A stretch of DNA of 64,000 nt from Podarcis raffonei. Lineage: Eukaryota; Chordata; Lepidosauria; Squamata; Lacertidae. Within the stretch, counting starts at the first letter, position 1; each line of letters starts with the position of its first letter. The notes under the pieces are model-generated. The model was not told where the DNA came from, did not search any database, and saw only the letters and a program-made list of their open reading frames with translations. The stretch spans positions 372,001-436,000 of the forward strand of contig NC_070604.1 in assembly GCF_027172205.1 (NCBI RefSeq), given 5' to 3'. The translations under genes and the position numbers were made by a program. This document shows positions 32,701 to 43,430 of the stretch, in pieces.

Positions 32701-34101
32701 AGGGTCCATGACTGGACCCAACTCCTCAAAGGCCAGGAAGCTAGCAGGATCGTTAGGGGAGCCGGAGGTGCTGCTGCTGGAAGGGTGCTGGGAGAACATG
32801 CCTGGCTCTGTAGCCAGCTTTGTAACCAAGGAGGGGGAGCGCAACAAGGCCAGGGAGCGACCGGGCGGCGCAGCTGTCTGGCTCCCGAGCCTGCAGCTGG
32901 CTGCCCCAGGCGTGTGCGAGCGGCCGAGCGGGGGTTCTCCAGCGTCGGACCCCGAGGGGCTGCCAGCTAGTGAACCAGCTCTGCCCCCGTCACCCTCACT
33001 CGCAGTCCGGCTCCGGTTCCCGCTGCTTCTGCCCACCACCAGAGTGTCTGTACGCGACCGGCGGAGAAGCCCGGCCTGGCTGGGGGGCAGCGCCGTCAGA
33101 GAGGGCGGGTGGTGATGGCGGCGGCCGGGAACCGAAATGGGTCGACTGCACATAGCCGACAATGCTCCGCTGGCGCCGGACGATGACGAACTGGATGAAG
33201 ATGACGACGACTGGCTCTTGCTGCGCGGGCGGAACTCGGCGAGCTCCCGCAGCGCCTTCATGGCCTCCAGGATAGTCTCATGGATGTTCTGCGCCACCAC
33301 CGAGTCGTCCGCCTGCATCCACAGCTCGCCGGGCCCAGTCGAAGCCGAGCGACCAAGCTCCATGAAGAAGAAGCTATCCGAGTGGCCGCAGCGGCGGATG
33401 TTCATGAGCTGCAGTGTCACGCAGGGCCGCTGGCAGTTGAGGCGCACGAGCCCCACCGTGCGCGCCGCTAGGCACAGCCGGTGCACGCCGGCGAGGTTGC
33501 GGCTCTGCCCGAGGCCCCGGGGCTTCAGCGTCACCTGCCACACCTCGCGGTAAGGCGAGGCCCCGGGCAGCGGCGGCGGCTCCTCGCGGGAGGCCGACGG
33601 CGGCTGGCGCCGAGGGGAGTCCTGCCCGGCGGGCTGGCTCTCGCGGAGCAGCTCCGTCAGCGCCACGTACCAGGCCTCCTGCTCCGGCTCGCTCTCGGCT
33701 GCCAGCGCGAAGTACTCGTCGCGCGTGTACAGAGCCACCAGGTGCTTGTGCTTGGCGTCGGCCCGCTTGTGGATGTTGAGGCAAGAGTCGAGCGCGATGG
33801 AGCGCTTGGGCACCGCCGACTTGCTCCGCCACTTCTTCTCGCTCTCGTAGTACTCCAGCCGGGCGGGCTGAGGCGGCGCTTCGTCCGCGGCGGCTCCGTC
33901 GCTGGCGGCGCGGAGCACGAAGAAGCGCCTGTGGCCGTGCTTGTGCTTGCGCAGGTAGCCGCACTTGCGCACGCCCGGCGGCGGCGGCGGCTGCTCGGGC
34001 GGCGGCTGCTGCTGCTGCTGGTGGTGGTTGTTGTTGTTGTTGTTGCGGTTGAGGCCGCCTTGCGGGCGGTCGGGAAGCTCCGCCGCGGGGGGACTCGCCA
34101 T
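29768..34101 (-). CDS. IRS2: Insulin receptor substrate (IRS2-type) docking protein
   Basis: A cytoplasmic adaptor phosphorylated by insulin and IGF-1 receptors; its YxxM sites recruit PI3-kinase. Coding segments are 34,101-30,981 and 29,772-29,768, joined over a GT-AG intron, giving about 1,041 residues ending VKE, as in human IRS2. Residues 1-43 are Asn-, Gln- and Pro-rich; the PH domain is about 44-153 and the PTB domain about 184-288 (VWQVTLKPRGLGQS, MNIRRCGHSDSFFF). YxxM motifs include YIAM, YTLM, YMPM, YMSM, YMRM, YIDM and YVVM. An IRS2-like YPEDY lies in the region that binds the receptor kinase. The C-terminal KVIRADPQG, RRHSSETF and KRHNSASVENVSLRK are conserved. The start was chosen at MASPP, as in IRS2; the frame stays open 95 codons further upstream. 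The Grb2-type YINI site reads YVHI. At 1,041 residues it is shorter than human IRS2 (1,338). The main alternative is the non-mammalian IRS4 orthologue. Confidence 0.85.
29773..30980 (-). other. IRS2: IRS intron 1
   Basis: The donor AAAG/GTAAGC is at 30,981/30,980 and the acceptor TTTTCAG/AATGA at 29,773/29,772. The open frame runs 19 codons into the intron, but the family's exon structure makes splicing to the Glu-stop exon the better model. A truncated squamate SINE occupies about 29,955-30,076. Confidence 0.85.
29955..30076 (-). mobile_element. Truncated squamate SINE in the IRS intron
   Basis: Only the 3' half is present, from GTAAAGGTAAAGGGACCCC to GGCCAGCATGCCTAAGCCGCC. It is of the GACCATTAGGTCCAGTCG subfamily. 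Confidence 0.8.
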
Positions 34102-34750
34102 CCCCTCTCCCGCTCCGGGGCGGCGATTCCGAGCAGCGCTTGTGCGAGGCCCGCAGCTCGCGCGTCCCCCACCCCGGCGCCCCCGGCCGCTTCGGGTCTC
34201 CGCTGTGGCCCACGCTTGCTCGCTCGCTCGCTCTGGCCAGCCGCTCAGTCCGTTCGGTGCTGCGCGCGCTCCTCGCCGGAGGACCAGAGATGCAGCGGCG
34301 GCAGCAGCAGGGAACTTCTCGCGCTCCGCTCTCCTCTGCCAACAGCAAAACAACACGTGACGCGCCCGGGTTACCCAGAAGCTCACGTAGGAGAAGGGGC
34401 GTTGCGGAGAGAAGCCGCCCAGGTCCTTTCATCAGCCCGCACTCAGCGTAAAAGACAGCGCGCTCCACCAATGGATTGCAGGGCGAGAGCTCCCCTCCAG
34501 GCTGCGAGGCTGCGATTGGGTTTCCAGCTGGCCTCTCTGGCCCGCTCGCCTGTTTCGTCCTGCGCCTTCCCACTCCCTGCCGCCGGGCGACGATGTCTCT
34601 TGGTCTCCCTCTGAAGCAACAAATCGTCGTCCTGCCGGAGTGGGGCTCCTTGCCCGCCCGTCGGGCCCGAGGTCCTCAGACCTTCGTGCCGTGACTTCCC
34701 CGGCGCTTCGCTAATTCGGATGGCACGGAGAGTTCCCGCAGTTTATCCAG
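33000..34750 (-). promoter_or_regulatory. IRS2: CpG-rich promoter and 5' region of the IRS gene
   Basis: CpG density is high from the middle of the first coding exon to about 34,700. Upstream of the start are CCAAT-type boxes (CACCAATGGATTG at about 34,467; GCGATTGGG at about 34,511) and GC boxes. No TATA box was found. The 5' UTR start is unknown. Part of this segment (about 34,360-34,640) has a decayed duplicate at 51,970-52,225. Confidence 0.7.
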
Positions 34751-35560
34751 CGCGTTTGCTGTCGATGTGCTTATTTATTTAATAGCGAAATATAAACAGT
34801 AAAGAGGACAGTAAAGAGGAAAGAAAAAAATAGATAGAATGTGATAGAATTCTTAACTCTTTGCTTTCTGTTTAAAGTGATCAAAATATTTTTATAGTCA
34901 TACTGCTATATTTCATTGAAATGCTGCAAATAAATAAATAAATAAATAAATAAGCAAGCAAGCAGGCACTCTGTTAAGAAGAAAGGTGACAAAGGAACAG
35001 TTATCTATTTCATCAAATGAGAGTTTTCAAGGAATAAAGGTACCCTGCAACACAACACTCAGTGGCATTTTGTCTTTTGGTCCATTTCCCCATCCTCCAG
35101 TAAAGTATACACCAAACTACTCTAAGACCAAATCTGAGCATGGTGGAGCCTACACAAGAAAAATGACAGGAAGGAACTGCTTGCTGGCTAAATATTTTTT
35201 TCTCTTTGCCCAATTAGTTTTCTATTCAAACAAGGGGGGGCCAGGAGGCAGGGCCGGATTTAGATGAAGAGAGGCCCTAGGCTACTCCACTTGTGAGGCC
35301 CCTCCCCATCCCTCACCCTCACAACTAGAAGAAAATGGAAGAGTGTTACAGTAAGAACCTGGAACATGGGTTACAAGCTCTTTGAAGATCTTCTCTCCCT
35401 ACCCAGAATACATATCCAGAACCATCATTGATACATCACTGATACATCATCATCATGTCACAAGGAGGGAGGGGAGTTGTGAGGTTACCCAAGTTCATCA
35501 ACTTGCCCCAGTTATCAGATCAAGTTCCTACCACCTATCAGATCAAGTTCCTAACACCTA
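34751..35560. other. Intergenic, nothing recognised
   Basis: AT-rich DNA with an (AAAT)n microsatellite at about 34,930-34,953. A short repeat-like phrase (GGGCCGGATTTAGATGAAG) near 35,254 resembles the sequence near 36,742. Confidence 0.4.
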
Positions 35561-35561
35561 A

Positions 35562-35905
35562 GGGACACGGGTGGCGCTGTGGATTAAACCACAGAGCCTA
35601 GGACTTGCCGATCAGAAGGTTGGCGGTTCGAATCCCCACAACAGGGTGAGCTCCCATTGCTTGGTCCCTCCTCCTGCCAACCTAGCAGTTCGAAAGCATG
35701 TCAAAGTGCAAGTAGATAAATAGGTCTGACGGGAAGGTAAACGGTGTTTCCGTGTGCTGCTCTGGTTCGCCAGAAGCGGCTTAGTCATACTGGCCACATG
35801 ACCCAGAAGCTGTACACCGGCTCCCTCGGCCAATAAAGTGAGATGAACGCCGCAACCCCAGAGTCAGCCACGACTGGACCTAATGGTCAAGAGCCATTTA
35901 CCTTC
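35562..35905 (+). mobile_element. Squamate SINE, full length
   Basis: The tRNA-like head is GGACACGGGTGGCGCTGTGG and GGTTGGCGGTTCGAATCCCC; the 3' end is CGACTGGACCTAATGGTCAA and CATTTACC. It is the GACCATTAGGTCCAGTCG subfamily. Confidence 0.85.
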
Positions 35906-37219
35906 ATGCATATCTTTGCCTTCTGGCCTTCCCAAGGATGGGCTGTGGGAACACCTGGCCTCAGGAAACCCATCAACAGATGTTCATTGTTTCTCTCAAG
36001 GGAGGGGCGCTCTGTACTTGACTGTATATCCCAAGGATTATGGAGGAGGGTGGTATCCAAGTTGAACACATGACCTCTCGCTTAGAGTATTATGGAGGAA
36101 GGCAATGTCCAAGTCTGCCTTTCCTTTTGAAGCAAAATGTCATTGAAATGGGAGAATTGGTTATGGCATTGATTTTATGTAATTTCCAAAGGTTAGTAGT
36201 CCAGCACGGTCAAGTACAAGGGGGTACAATTTTGACACTTGCACCAATGCAACAAGTTTTCCCAATAGAAACCAGCTTTCTCGATTAACAGTGCAAAGGC
36301 TCATTGTCCCGGGGTTTTTAGGGAGGAGAGGTGTTGAGAGGTGACAAAAATGATTTCCAATAAGTGCCCCCCTTTATTTCCATAACAAGTCCTTGAGTCT
36401 GTACTCTGACTAGGGACCTAGAAGTGGCAGCGCTTGTCAGCCCAACCCCTGCAACCCCTCATCAGGGCTGGCTTTAAGGCAATTGGAGCAGCTGGGCCAA
36501 ATTGGGCCTTGCAGACTGCTCCTAAGGTGGCCCCTGCACCAGGGCAATCTAGATGAATTGTATTTATACCTCTAAGATTCCAAGTTGGGCCCCAGAGCTT
36601 CAAATTGGGCCCCACTGGCTAGCCCTGAGTCTCATAGTTGCTGGGCCTGAGTTGCCCTGCCCTTGCATGAAGTCTTGGGTTTGCAATTTTGGAGAGTGTT
36701 GACTTCCCGCTGGGAAGCGGGCTGTCTGGCGAGGCCCCCTAGATTTAGAGGCCCTAGGCTTCAGCCTACTTAGCCTATTCACAAATCCAGCCCAACCAGG
36801 AGGGCAGCTACCCCCCTAAATCAAGTAAATCAATAAAAATATTTAACTAACTGAGGTTATGCCCCCCACTAATATAAAGCCTGACCCTTAACAAAAATCC
36901 TGGCTATGCCCATGTTCTGGTTAGCAATGAAATCATCATCATCATCATCATCATCTGGCTAGGTTTCCCTAGCAACTCTGGGTGGCTTACAATGCATATA
37001 AAAACACAGTAATTTTTTGTGTGAAAACATTAATGAGATGAGGAAATATTTGTTTGGTAAAATATATAAAATTCATGGGTTTTTATTTTATTTTAACCCA
37101 TGTGGAATTATATTCTTACAGAAAATTTGAAATTACTTTCAAAGCAGCACCCCCATCAAAGTTTGAGAGGCATTTTTCAAGCTTTGGGTGTCAGAAAAGC
37201 ACTCACTGCATATGCTGTT
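35906..37219. other. Intergenic, weak repeat scraps
   Basis: No gene is seen. There is an (ATC)n run at about 36,929-36,953 and an L2/CR1-like scrap (CTAGCAACTCTGGGTGGCTT) just after it. GGCCCTAGGCTTCAGCCTAC near 36,751 is similar to the phrase near 35,272. Confidence 0.4.
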
Positions 37220-37786
37220 ATCAATGAGCCTTCATTTTTTTAAAAATAATATTTATTACTTTTAGAGTTTACAAAAAAGAAAAAGAAAAAGAGAAAAATA
37301 CAAAAAAGAGAGAAAAGAAAAGCACAAAAACAATACAATACAGCATATGAACAATACAAACCCAACCTAAACCCATTAAACTAAACACATAAATAACATA
37401 AAACAAAAACAATTTAAAAACATCCCTCCTTTTCCATGCTCTATCCTTCATTCCCTTGTTTCCTCGACTTCCTCACACCTCCCTTTTTGTATCCCACTTC
37501 TAGTATTTGTTTCAGCAAATCCTTTCCATCTTTCTCTATTTTCTGTCATCTTATAAATAACATATTCTTTGACCTTATTTCCCATTAAGGGTAAATTACT
37601 TATATGTACTTAACTCCTTATATCATTTCTGCTAAATCCATAAAATGTCATTCCATCATTTTTCTAACAGTCATTACTTTAACAATATTTCTAAATAAAC
37701 ACTTTAAATTATCCAGTAATCTTCCACTATCTCCTCTCCCTGGCTTCGGATTCTGCCAGTCCTTTGCGTCAGTTCCATATAGTCCA

Positions 37787-38443
37787 TCAACCTGGAGATC
37801 TTATGTCCGAGGCTCTTAAATCTTTTCCAAGTCCCTTCTGCAGATCTTCTTCATTTTCTTTGATACTCAGGAGCAAATCTCGAGAAAACTCCAACCTAGC
37901 AATGCTTTTATTCCTTCTGAACAGTTCAGCCAAATTTCCATAGTTAAAAGTAAAGTCCATAAAGAATTTCAGGACGTATTTCAGGATTCCTCCAATTCTA
38001 GATGCCCCCAAAACTTCAGGCACCTCCCAACCCAAGCCCATGTCCCAAAAGTCAATCAATCCCTGGATAGAGGGATCTTTCCAACTTTCCTTCTTCAATC
38101 CAAGCCGGGATCCAAACCTCAAAAATTGACTTTTGCTAGGTTCAATCATGAATGACCTCGATTTGTCAACTTGCTTCTGAGAAGTTAAGGGTCCAGCTTG
38201 TACAACTTTAAGTTTCACAACAACAACTTTCTCCTTTTCCTCCACCATTTCTCCTGCCAAGGTATGTTCCTGTGCCAACTCCTGAATTGTTTCTGTATTG
38301 GTACTCACTTTTTGACTCAAATTAGTCACTTTCTGTTCCAAGTTGTCAATTTTAAATATCGTGTCCTCTGTCTTTTTATGGAGCTGTTCCAGCGAATAAT
38401 ATATCTTATGTAATACAGTCACAATAGCTTCTCCTATCAACAT
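37787..38443 (-). CDS. ORF1-like protein of L1 derivative copy B, 218 aa
   Basis: The N-terminal 65 residues form a heptad-rich segment (IDNLEQKVTNLSQKVSTNTE). The middle and C-terminus contain FWDMGLGWEVPEV and FTFNYGNLAELFRRNKSIARL, and the end is SDIRSPG. Its length equals that of the copy A ORF and the termini match, but most of the sequence differs. No RNA-recognition fold can be asserted by eye. The start is the first ATG of the open frame. Confidence 0.65.
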   Translation of the reverse strand: MLIGEAIVTVLHKIYYSLEQLHKKTEDTIFKIDNLEQKVTNLSQKVSTNTETIQELAQEHTLAGEMVEEKEKVVVVKLKVVQAGPLTSQKQVDKSRSFMIEPSKSQFLRFGSRLGLKKESWKDPSIQGLIDFWDMGLGWEVPEVLGASRIGGILKYVLKFFMDFTFNYGNLAELFRRNKSIARLEFSRDLLLSIKENEEDLQKGLGKDLRASDIRSPG

Positions 38444-39027
38444 TTTGAAAAGTCCAAGGTCAGTCTCTGGTTCTCAGAATCTTTATCTTGCAGCTGGAGT
38501 TCTCCCTGTTAAACTCCTGCAACAGTTTCACATGCTCCCTATAGAGGGAAACAATTTCCACTTGTAACAATTCTTTCAAACACGACTCAAGCAAATAACA
38601 ATAGCTTCAATTTTCGGTTACTTTTTTCCTCCTTTTTTTGAACGCAAAAGAGGACAATGGAAACAGTATCTTTCTTATTTAGCTAACTGTCAAATCCGTT
38701 CTGTCAATGAACATTCCCCGAACGTCATCTGGCAACCCTTTTCCAGGTTCAGAGCAGTGGCAATTTAGTTTTCACTCTCTCCTGCAGGCACACTAAAACC
38801 AAGACTTCCCCCCTCTTCTCCTGCTTCCAAGGGGGGTTATGTGATTTTGTCCGATGGAAATTTAATACTTTGTCAAAAACTTTCAAAGACTTTAGCTTGT
38901 GGCGTCTTTGCTTCAGTCTATTTACAAAAGCAGAAGGCGGACTTCCTGTTTAGAACCTTCCCGCTTTGGTGCCAAATTAAAGTATTTCAAGATCCAATTT
39001 TCCGTTTTACTCACGGGTAGTTGTTTA

Positions 39028-40384
39028 TTTTATATATATATATATATTTTATAAAATATTTATTAAGATTTTAGAAAACATATGTCACATATAACAAAAT
39101 AAGAACATCAACAACAAACAAAAAATACACACTCAACAAGACAAAGAAAAGAAGAAAAAACAAAAAGAAAGTAAAATTCCACTTTTTAAATTTCAAAAAT
39201 CCATATCCCTCTTTCCTGACCTCCTCACATCCCCCTTTTTTGTATTCCTCTTTATTCCGTCAAATTCAGCAAATTCTAACCCTTTTTCCAAACTCGTTTA
39301 TAATTATATATTTCCAGTTATTATGTCTCTAATTTCCCTTATCTTGTACCTTTACACCACCTTATATATTTTGACATAATAATTATTCTAGTCATACCCC
39401 CTCCTTTTTCTTAATATTCTTCTTTTCCGAACTCTTTTAACCATATCCCAAATGCCATGTTACCTTCAAATCCCACATCATTTTAACACTCAAATATTTT
39501 ACAATATTTTTGTAGATAGTTCTTAAACTTTTTCCAATCCTCTTCCATCAGTTCTTCTCCCTGGTCACGGATTCTGTCAGTCATTTCTGCCATCTCCATA
39601 TAGTCGTTCACTTGCATCTGCCAGTCTTCCACGGTGGGTAGATCTTGTGTCTTCCAAAACTTGGCGAGAAGTATTCTTGCTGCTGTTGTTGCATACATAA
39701 AAAAAGTTCTGTCTTTCTTTGACACCAATTGGCCAACTATGCCCAAGAGGAAGGCCTCTGGTTTCTTAGGAAAGGTAAATTTAAATACCTTCTTCAGTTC
39801 ATTATAGATCATTTCCCAGTAAGCCTTAACCTTTGGGCACGTCCACCAAAGGTGAAAGAATGTTCCCTCAGCTTCTTTACATTTCCAACACTTGTTGTCA
39901 GGCAGGTGATAAATTTTTGCAAGCTTAACTGGGGTCATGTACCACCTGTAAATCATTTTCATAATATTTTCCTTTAAGGCATTACATGCCGTAAACTTCA
40001 TACCGGTGGTCCACAACTGCTCCCAGTCAGCAAACATAATGTTATGACCTATGTCCTGCGCCCATTTGATCATCGCTGATTTGACCGTTTCATCCTGTGT
40101 ATTCCATTTTAACAGCAAGTTATACATCTTTGACAAAATCTTAGTTTTTGGTTCTAGCAGTTCTGTTTCCAATTTTGATTTCTCCACCTGGAAGCCAATT
40201 TTTTTATCCAAATTATAGGCCTCTCTTATTTGATAATAGTGAAGCCAACCTCGCACTTTATCCTTTAATTTCTCAAAACTCTGCAATTTCAATTTGTCAC
40301 CTTCTTGCTCCAAAATTTCCCAATATTTTGGCCATTTGGCCTCCATATTGAGCTTTTTCTGGGACTTAGCTTCCATTGGTGACA
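39028..40384 (-). mobile_element. 5'-truncated L1 inserted in L1 derivative copy B
   Basis: ACTCACGGGTAGTTGTTTA flanks the insert at 39,009-39,027 and 40,385-40,403. The insert contains the L1 ORF2 C-terminus, a 3' UTR and a T-rich tail on the plus strand (39,028-39,065). A long intact frame indicates a recent insertion, younger than its host element. Confidence 0.9.
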
Positions 40385-40385
40385 A
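39483..40385 (-). CDS. L1 ORF2 C-terminal fragment, ~300 aa
   Basis: This is the same C-terminal L1 ORF2p region as at 11,162-11,866, with CWKCKEAEGTFFHLWWTCP and a C-terminus KYCKIFEC. The frame starts at the insertion junction; the first ATG overlaps the target-site duplication and is not native. Reverse transcriptase is absent. Confidence 0.85.
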   Translation of the reverse strand: MSPMEAKSQKKLNMEAKWPKYWEILEQEGDKLKLQSFEKLKDKVRGWLHYYQIREAYNLDKKIGFQVEKSKLETELLEPKTKILSKMYNLLLKWNTQDETVKSAMIKWAQDIGHNIMFADWEQLWTTGMKFTACNALKENIMKMIYRWYMTPVKLAKIYHLPDNKCWKCKEAEGTFFHLWWTCPKVKAYWEMIYNELKKVFKFTFPKKPEAFLLGIVGQLVSKKDRTFFMYATTAARILLAKFWKTQDLPTVEDWQMQVNDYMEMAEMTDRIRDQGEELMEEDWKKFKNYLQKYCKIFEC

Positions 40386-40879
40386 CTCACGGGTAGTTGT
40401 TTAAAATCCAATTGTCCACAGGAAAAAGTCAGCGCTCTCCGGCAGCAGCAATGCGGCTTCACTCCGTGAAAGAAGCGGTCGATTCAAAGCACCGCGCCAC
40501 TCACCCCACGTCGCTCCGGATCCCCAAAATAGGGTTTCCCTGCGAGTGCCAACCGAATCCCAAGTTCACAGGCTTCTCCCGCCTGTGATTTCAATGGGTC
40601 TCCGCCTTCTCCGTGGCGGTCAGACCCTGCTTTTCACAGAGCAAGTTCCTCCCGATCGGAGGAGCTCCGCCATTGCCGGAGGCGCCAACCCGGAAGTCAT
40701 CAATGAGCCTTCATTTTCAGGTAATGGCCAGGCCATCAATTTATTTTTGCATGTCAGTCAAGAACAGCAGTTTATCAAATTGTATCTGTGTTGAAGTAAC
40801 TGGGATCTACTGCAGAAAAAAAGATCTTGCTGGGTATTGTCTAAAATAGCTTGATGTCCAAGGCAGGCCTAAATATGAG

Positions 40880-41343
40880 TAATGTGTATTAGGTGATGCT
40901 GGATGCTGGAATTGAAGGTATGTTCATCAAATTTGCAGATGACACCAAACCGGGAAGGTATCTAATGCAGAATTTGAATTCAAAATGACCTTCACAGATT
41001 GGAGAACTGGGCACAAGGTAACAAAATGAATTTCAATAGGGATAAATGTATGTTTTTGTCCTTAGGCAGGAAGAATCAGCTGCACATGTGAAAAGTACAC
41101 GTGACATGAGTCAACAGTATGATGCAGCAACAAAAAAGCTAATACTATTCTAGGCTGCATCTAGGCTAGTGTCCAGATCAGGGGAAGTAATAGTACCGCT
41201 CTATTCTGCTTTGGTCAGATCACACCGAGAATACTGTGTCCAGTTTTGGGCATCACAATTTAAGAAGGATGTTGACAAGTTGGAACAAGTGCAGAGTTGG
41301 GCAACCAAGATGATCAAGGGCCTTATGAGGAACAGTTGAGGGA
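40880..41343 (+). mobile_element. CR1, 3' coding portion, left part
   Basis: Amniote CR1 reading: ATTGGAGAACTGGGCACAAG, AGGCAGGAAGAATCAGCTGC, CTCTATTCTGCTTTGGTCAG, CTTATGAGGAACAGTTGAGG. The CR1 is split here by a Bov-B element and resumes at about 43,062. Confidence 0.85.
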
Positions 41344-41817
41344 ATGCTCCAACTACTGCACAATTGCACTCATTTCACAAGCAAGGTGATGCTTAAAATT
41401 CTACAAGGCAGGCTTAAGCAGTATGTGGACTGAGAACTCCCAGAAGTGTAAGCTGGATTTCGAAGGGGCAGATGAACCAGAGACCAAATTGCAAACATGA
41501 TTATGGAGAAAGCTAGAGAGTTCCAGAAAAACATCTACTTCTGCTTCATTGACTACGCAAAAGCATTTGACTGTGTCAACCACAGCAAACTATAGCAAGT
41601 TGTTAAAGAAATGGGAGTGCCTTATCTGTCTCCTGAGAAATCTCTATGTGGGACAAGAAGCTACAGTTAGAATGGAACAACTGATCGGTTCAAAATTGGG
41701 AAAGGAGTACGACAAGGCTGTATATTGTCCCCCCGCTTATTTAACTTATATGCAGAATTCATCATGCGAAAGGCTGGACTGGATGAATCCTAAACCGGAA
41801 TTAAGATTGCCAGAAGA

Positions 41818-42129
41818 GAATTGGAAATAAGAGTCAAAAAAATTAATCCCAGAACCTTTTCAGAACTCCTTGATCAAGGAACTACAAAAAGATGGTAAAG
41901 CGAGATGAGCGCCGCAACCCCAGTCGGTCACGATTTTGTTACAATTTTGTAATATGCAGAGAATAACATTTATAGAGAAACCAGAGATTGGAACTGAGGG
42001 AAGTCAGGGTGGGGTGGGGAGGGTGGGTTGTTTTATGGGAGGGAGGGGGAGGGGAAAATGGGGGGGAATTAAGGATGATATGTTTTAAAATAATATGTTT
42101 TGTATAAATTCCTAATAAAATAAAATAAA
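41818..42129 (+). mobile_element. Short L1 3'-end insertion inside Bov-B
   Basis: AAGATTGCCAGAAGA flanks it at 41,803-41,817 and 42,130-42,144. The insert ends AATAAAATAAAATAAAA. A scrap of squamate SINE 3' end (AAAGCGAGATGAGCGCCGCA) lies at about 41,897-41,936 within it. Confidence 0.85.
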
Positions 42130-42879
42130 AAGATTGCCAGAAGAAATATCAACAACCTCAGATGTGCAGATGACACAACTTTCATGGCAGAAAGTGATGA
42201 GGAATTAATGAGGGTGAAAGGGGAGAGCGCAAAATAAGGTCTGAAGCTCAACATAAAAAAAACTAAGATCATGGCCACTGGTCCCATCCTGGTAAATAGA
42301 AGGGGAAGAAATGGAGGCAGTGAGAGATTTTACTTTCTTGGGCTCCATGATCACTGCAGATGGTGACAGCAGTCACAAAATTAATAGACACCTGCTTCTT
42401 GGGAGAAAAGCAATGAGAAACCTAGACATCATCTTAAAAAGCAGAGACATCACCTTGCCGACCATATAGTTAAAACTATGGTTTAGTGATGTATGGAAGT
42501 GAGAGCTGGACCATAAAGAAGGCTGATCACCGAAGAATTGATGCTTTGGAATTATGGTGCTGGAGGAGATTCTTGAGAGTCCCATGGACTGCAAGAAGAT
42601 CAAACCTTAAGGAAATCAGCCCTGAGTGCTCACTTGGAAGGACAGATCCTGAAACTGAGGCTTCAAGACTTTGGCCACCTCATGAGACGACTCCCTGGAA
42701 AAGACCCTAATGTTGGGAAAGATGGAGGGCACAAGGAGAAGGGGATGACAGAGGATAAGAGGACAGTGTTCTTGAAGCTACCAGCATGAGTCTGACCAAA
42801 CTGTAGGAGGCAGTGGAAGACAGGAGTGCCTGGTGTGCTCTGGTCTATGGGGTCACAAAGAGTAGGATACGACCAGTGG

Positions 42880-43041
42880 CGGAGCTTGATGCTACGGCAC
42901 GGGGGGGGCGGAGAGAAGGCGGGGGCAGGGCTGGCGCGTGTCCCAGAGGCGGTGCGCACATCCTGGGGGGGAGGAGCCACGATGGCACCCCACCGGGATC
43001 GCGCTGTGCTCTCCCCCCGCACTCCTCTTCTTCTGCCAGTG
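42880..43041 (+). mobile_element. hAT-like GC-rich MITE inside Bov-B
   Basis: The left end CAGTGGCGGAGC resembles the CAGTGGCGTAGC family. The right end is less clear (TTCTGCCAGT). The flanks GGATACGAC and GGACACGAC look like an aged target duplication, and the Bov-B sequence reads on across it. Confidence 0.6.
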
Positions 43042-43061
43042 GACACGACAACTAAACAACA

Positions 43062-43430
43062 ACAAGAAGAAGCTTGGAAGAGAAGAGGCTGAGAGGAGAT
43101 ATGATAGCCAACTTCAAATATCTGAATGGCTGTCACATGGAAGAGGGAGCAAGCTTGTTTTCTCCTGTTCTGAAGCATAGGGCTCAAACCAATGGATTTA
43201 AGTTATAAGAAATGAGATTCCAACTAAACATCAGGAAGAACCTTTGACAGTAGGAGCTGTCTGATAGTGGAACGGGCTCCCTCAGGAGGTTGCGGACTGT
43301 CCTTCCTTGGAGGTTTTTAATCAGAGGTTGGATGGCCCTCTTGTCATGGATGCTTTGCAGGGGGTTGGACTAGATGAGCCTTGGGAGCTCTTCCAATTCC
43401 GCAATTTTTCAGTTCTATCATTCTGTGACT
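43062..43430 (+). mobile_element. CR1, 3' end, right part
   Basis: The CR1 resumes (GAGGCTGAGAGGAGATATGA, TCAGGAAGAACCTTTGACAG, GGGGGTTGGACTAGATGAGC) and ends with the CR1 tail (TTCTATCATTCTGTG). It is continuous with 40,880-41,343 when the Bov-B block is removed. Confidence 0.85.

Larger units (their letters stand above)
37239..40698 (-). mobile_element. ORF1-only L1 derivative (HAL1-like), copy B
   Basis: The element is flanked by the 19-bp duplication ATCAATGAGCCTTCATTTT at 37,220-37,238 and 40,699-40,717. On the minus strand it has a 5' UTR starting ACTTCCGGGTTGGCGCC (40,694 leftward), a 218-codon ORF (38,443-37,787), about 25 codons resembling the end of L1 ORF2, then a 3' UTR and A-rich end. 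A separate L1 is inserted in the 5' UTR (39,028-40,384). Without that insert the element is about 2.1 kb, too short for a reverse transcriptase. Confidence 0.8.
41344..43061 (+). mobile_element. Bov-B/RTE retrotransposon fragment inserted in CR1
   Basis: Reverse transcriptase traces: FIDYAKAFDCVNH (about 41,546), QGCIL-like and LRCADDTTFMAESDEEL (about 42,150-42,205). Then comes the conserved C-terminus MYGSESWTIKKADHRR, ALELWCWRRFLRVPWTARRS (about 42,492-42,600). Several stops and shifts are visible. It is interrupted by an L1 tail (41,818-42,129) and a hAT-like element (about 42,880-43,041). It ends with ACAACTAAACAACAACAAG. Confidence 0.85.

Noticed and set aside
34102-34386. A 95-residue N-terminal extension of the IRS protein, starting at an in-frame upstream ATG
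   Set aside because: The extension is Arg/Ala-rich without family similarity, while MASPP plus the Asn run matches the IRS2 start. The open frame upstream is explained by GC-rich 5' UTR.
33374-34614. Long overlapping frames on both strands across the IRS first exon (377-399 codons)
   Set aside because: They are shadows of the GC-rich IRS coding frame: only the frame with PH and PTB motifs is supported.
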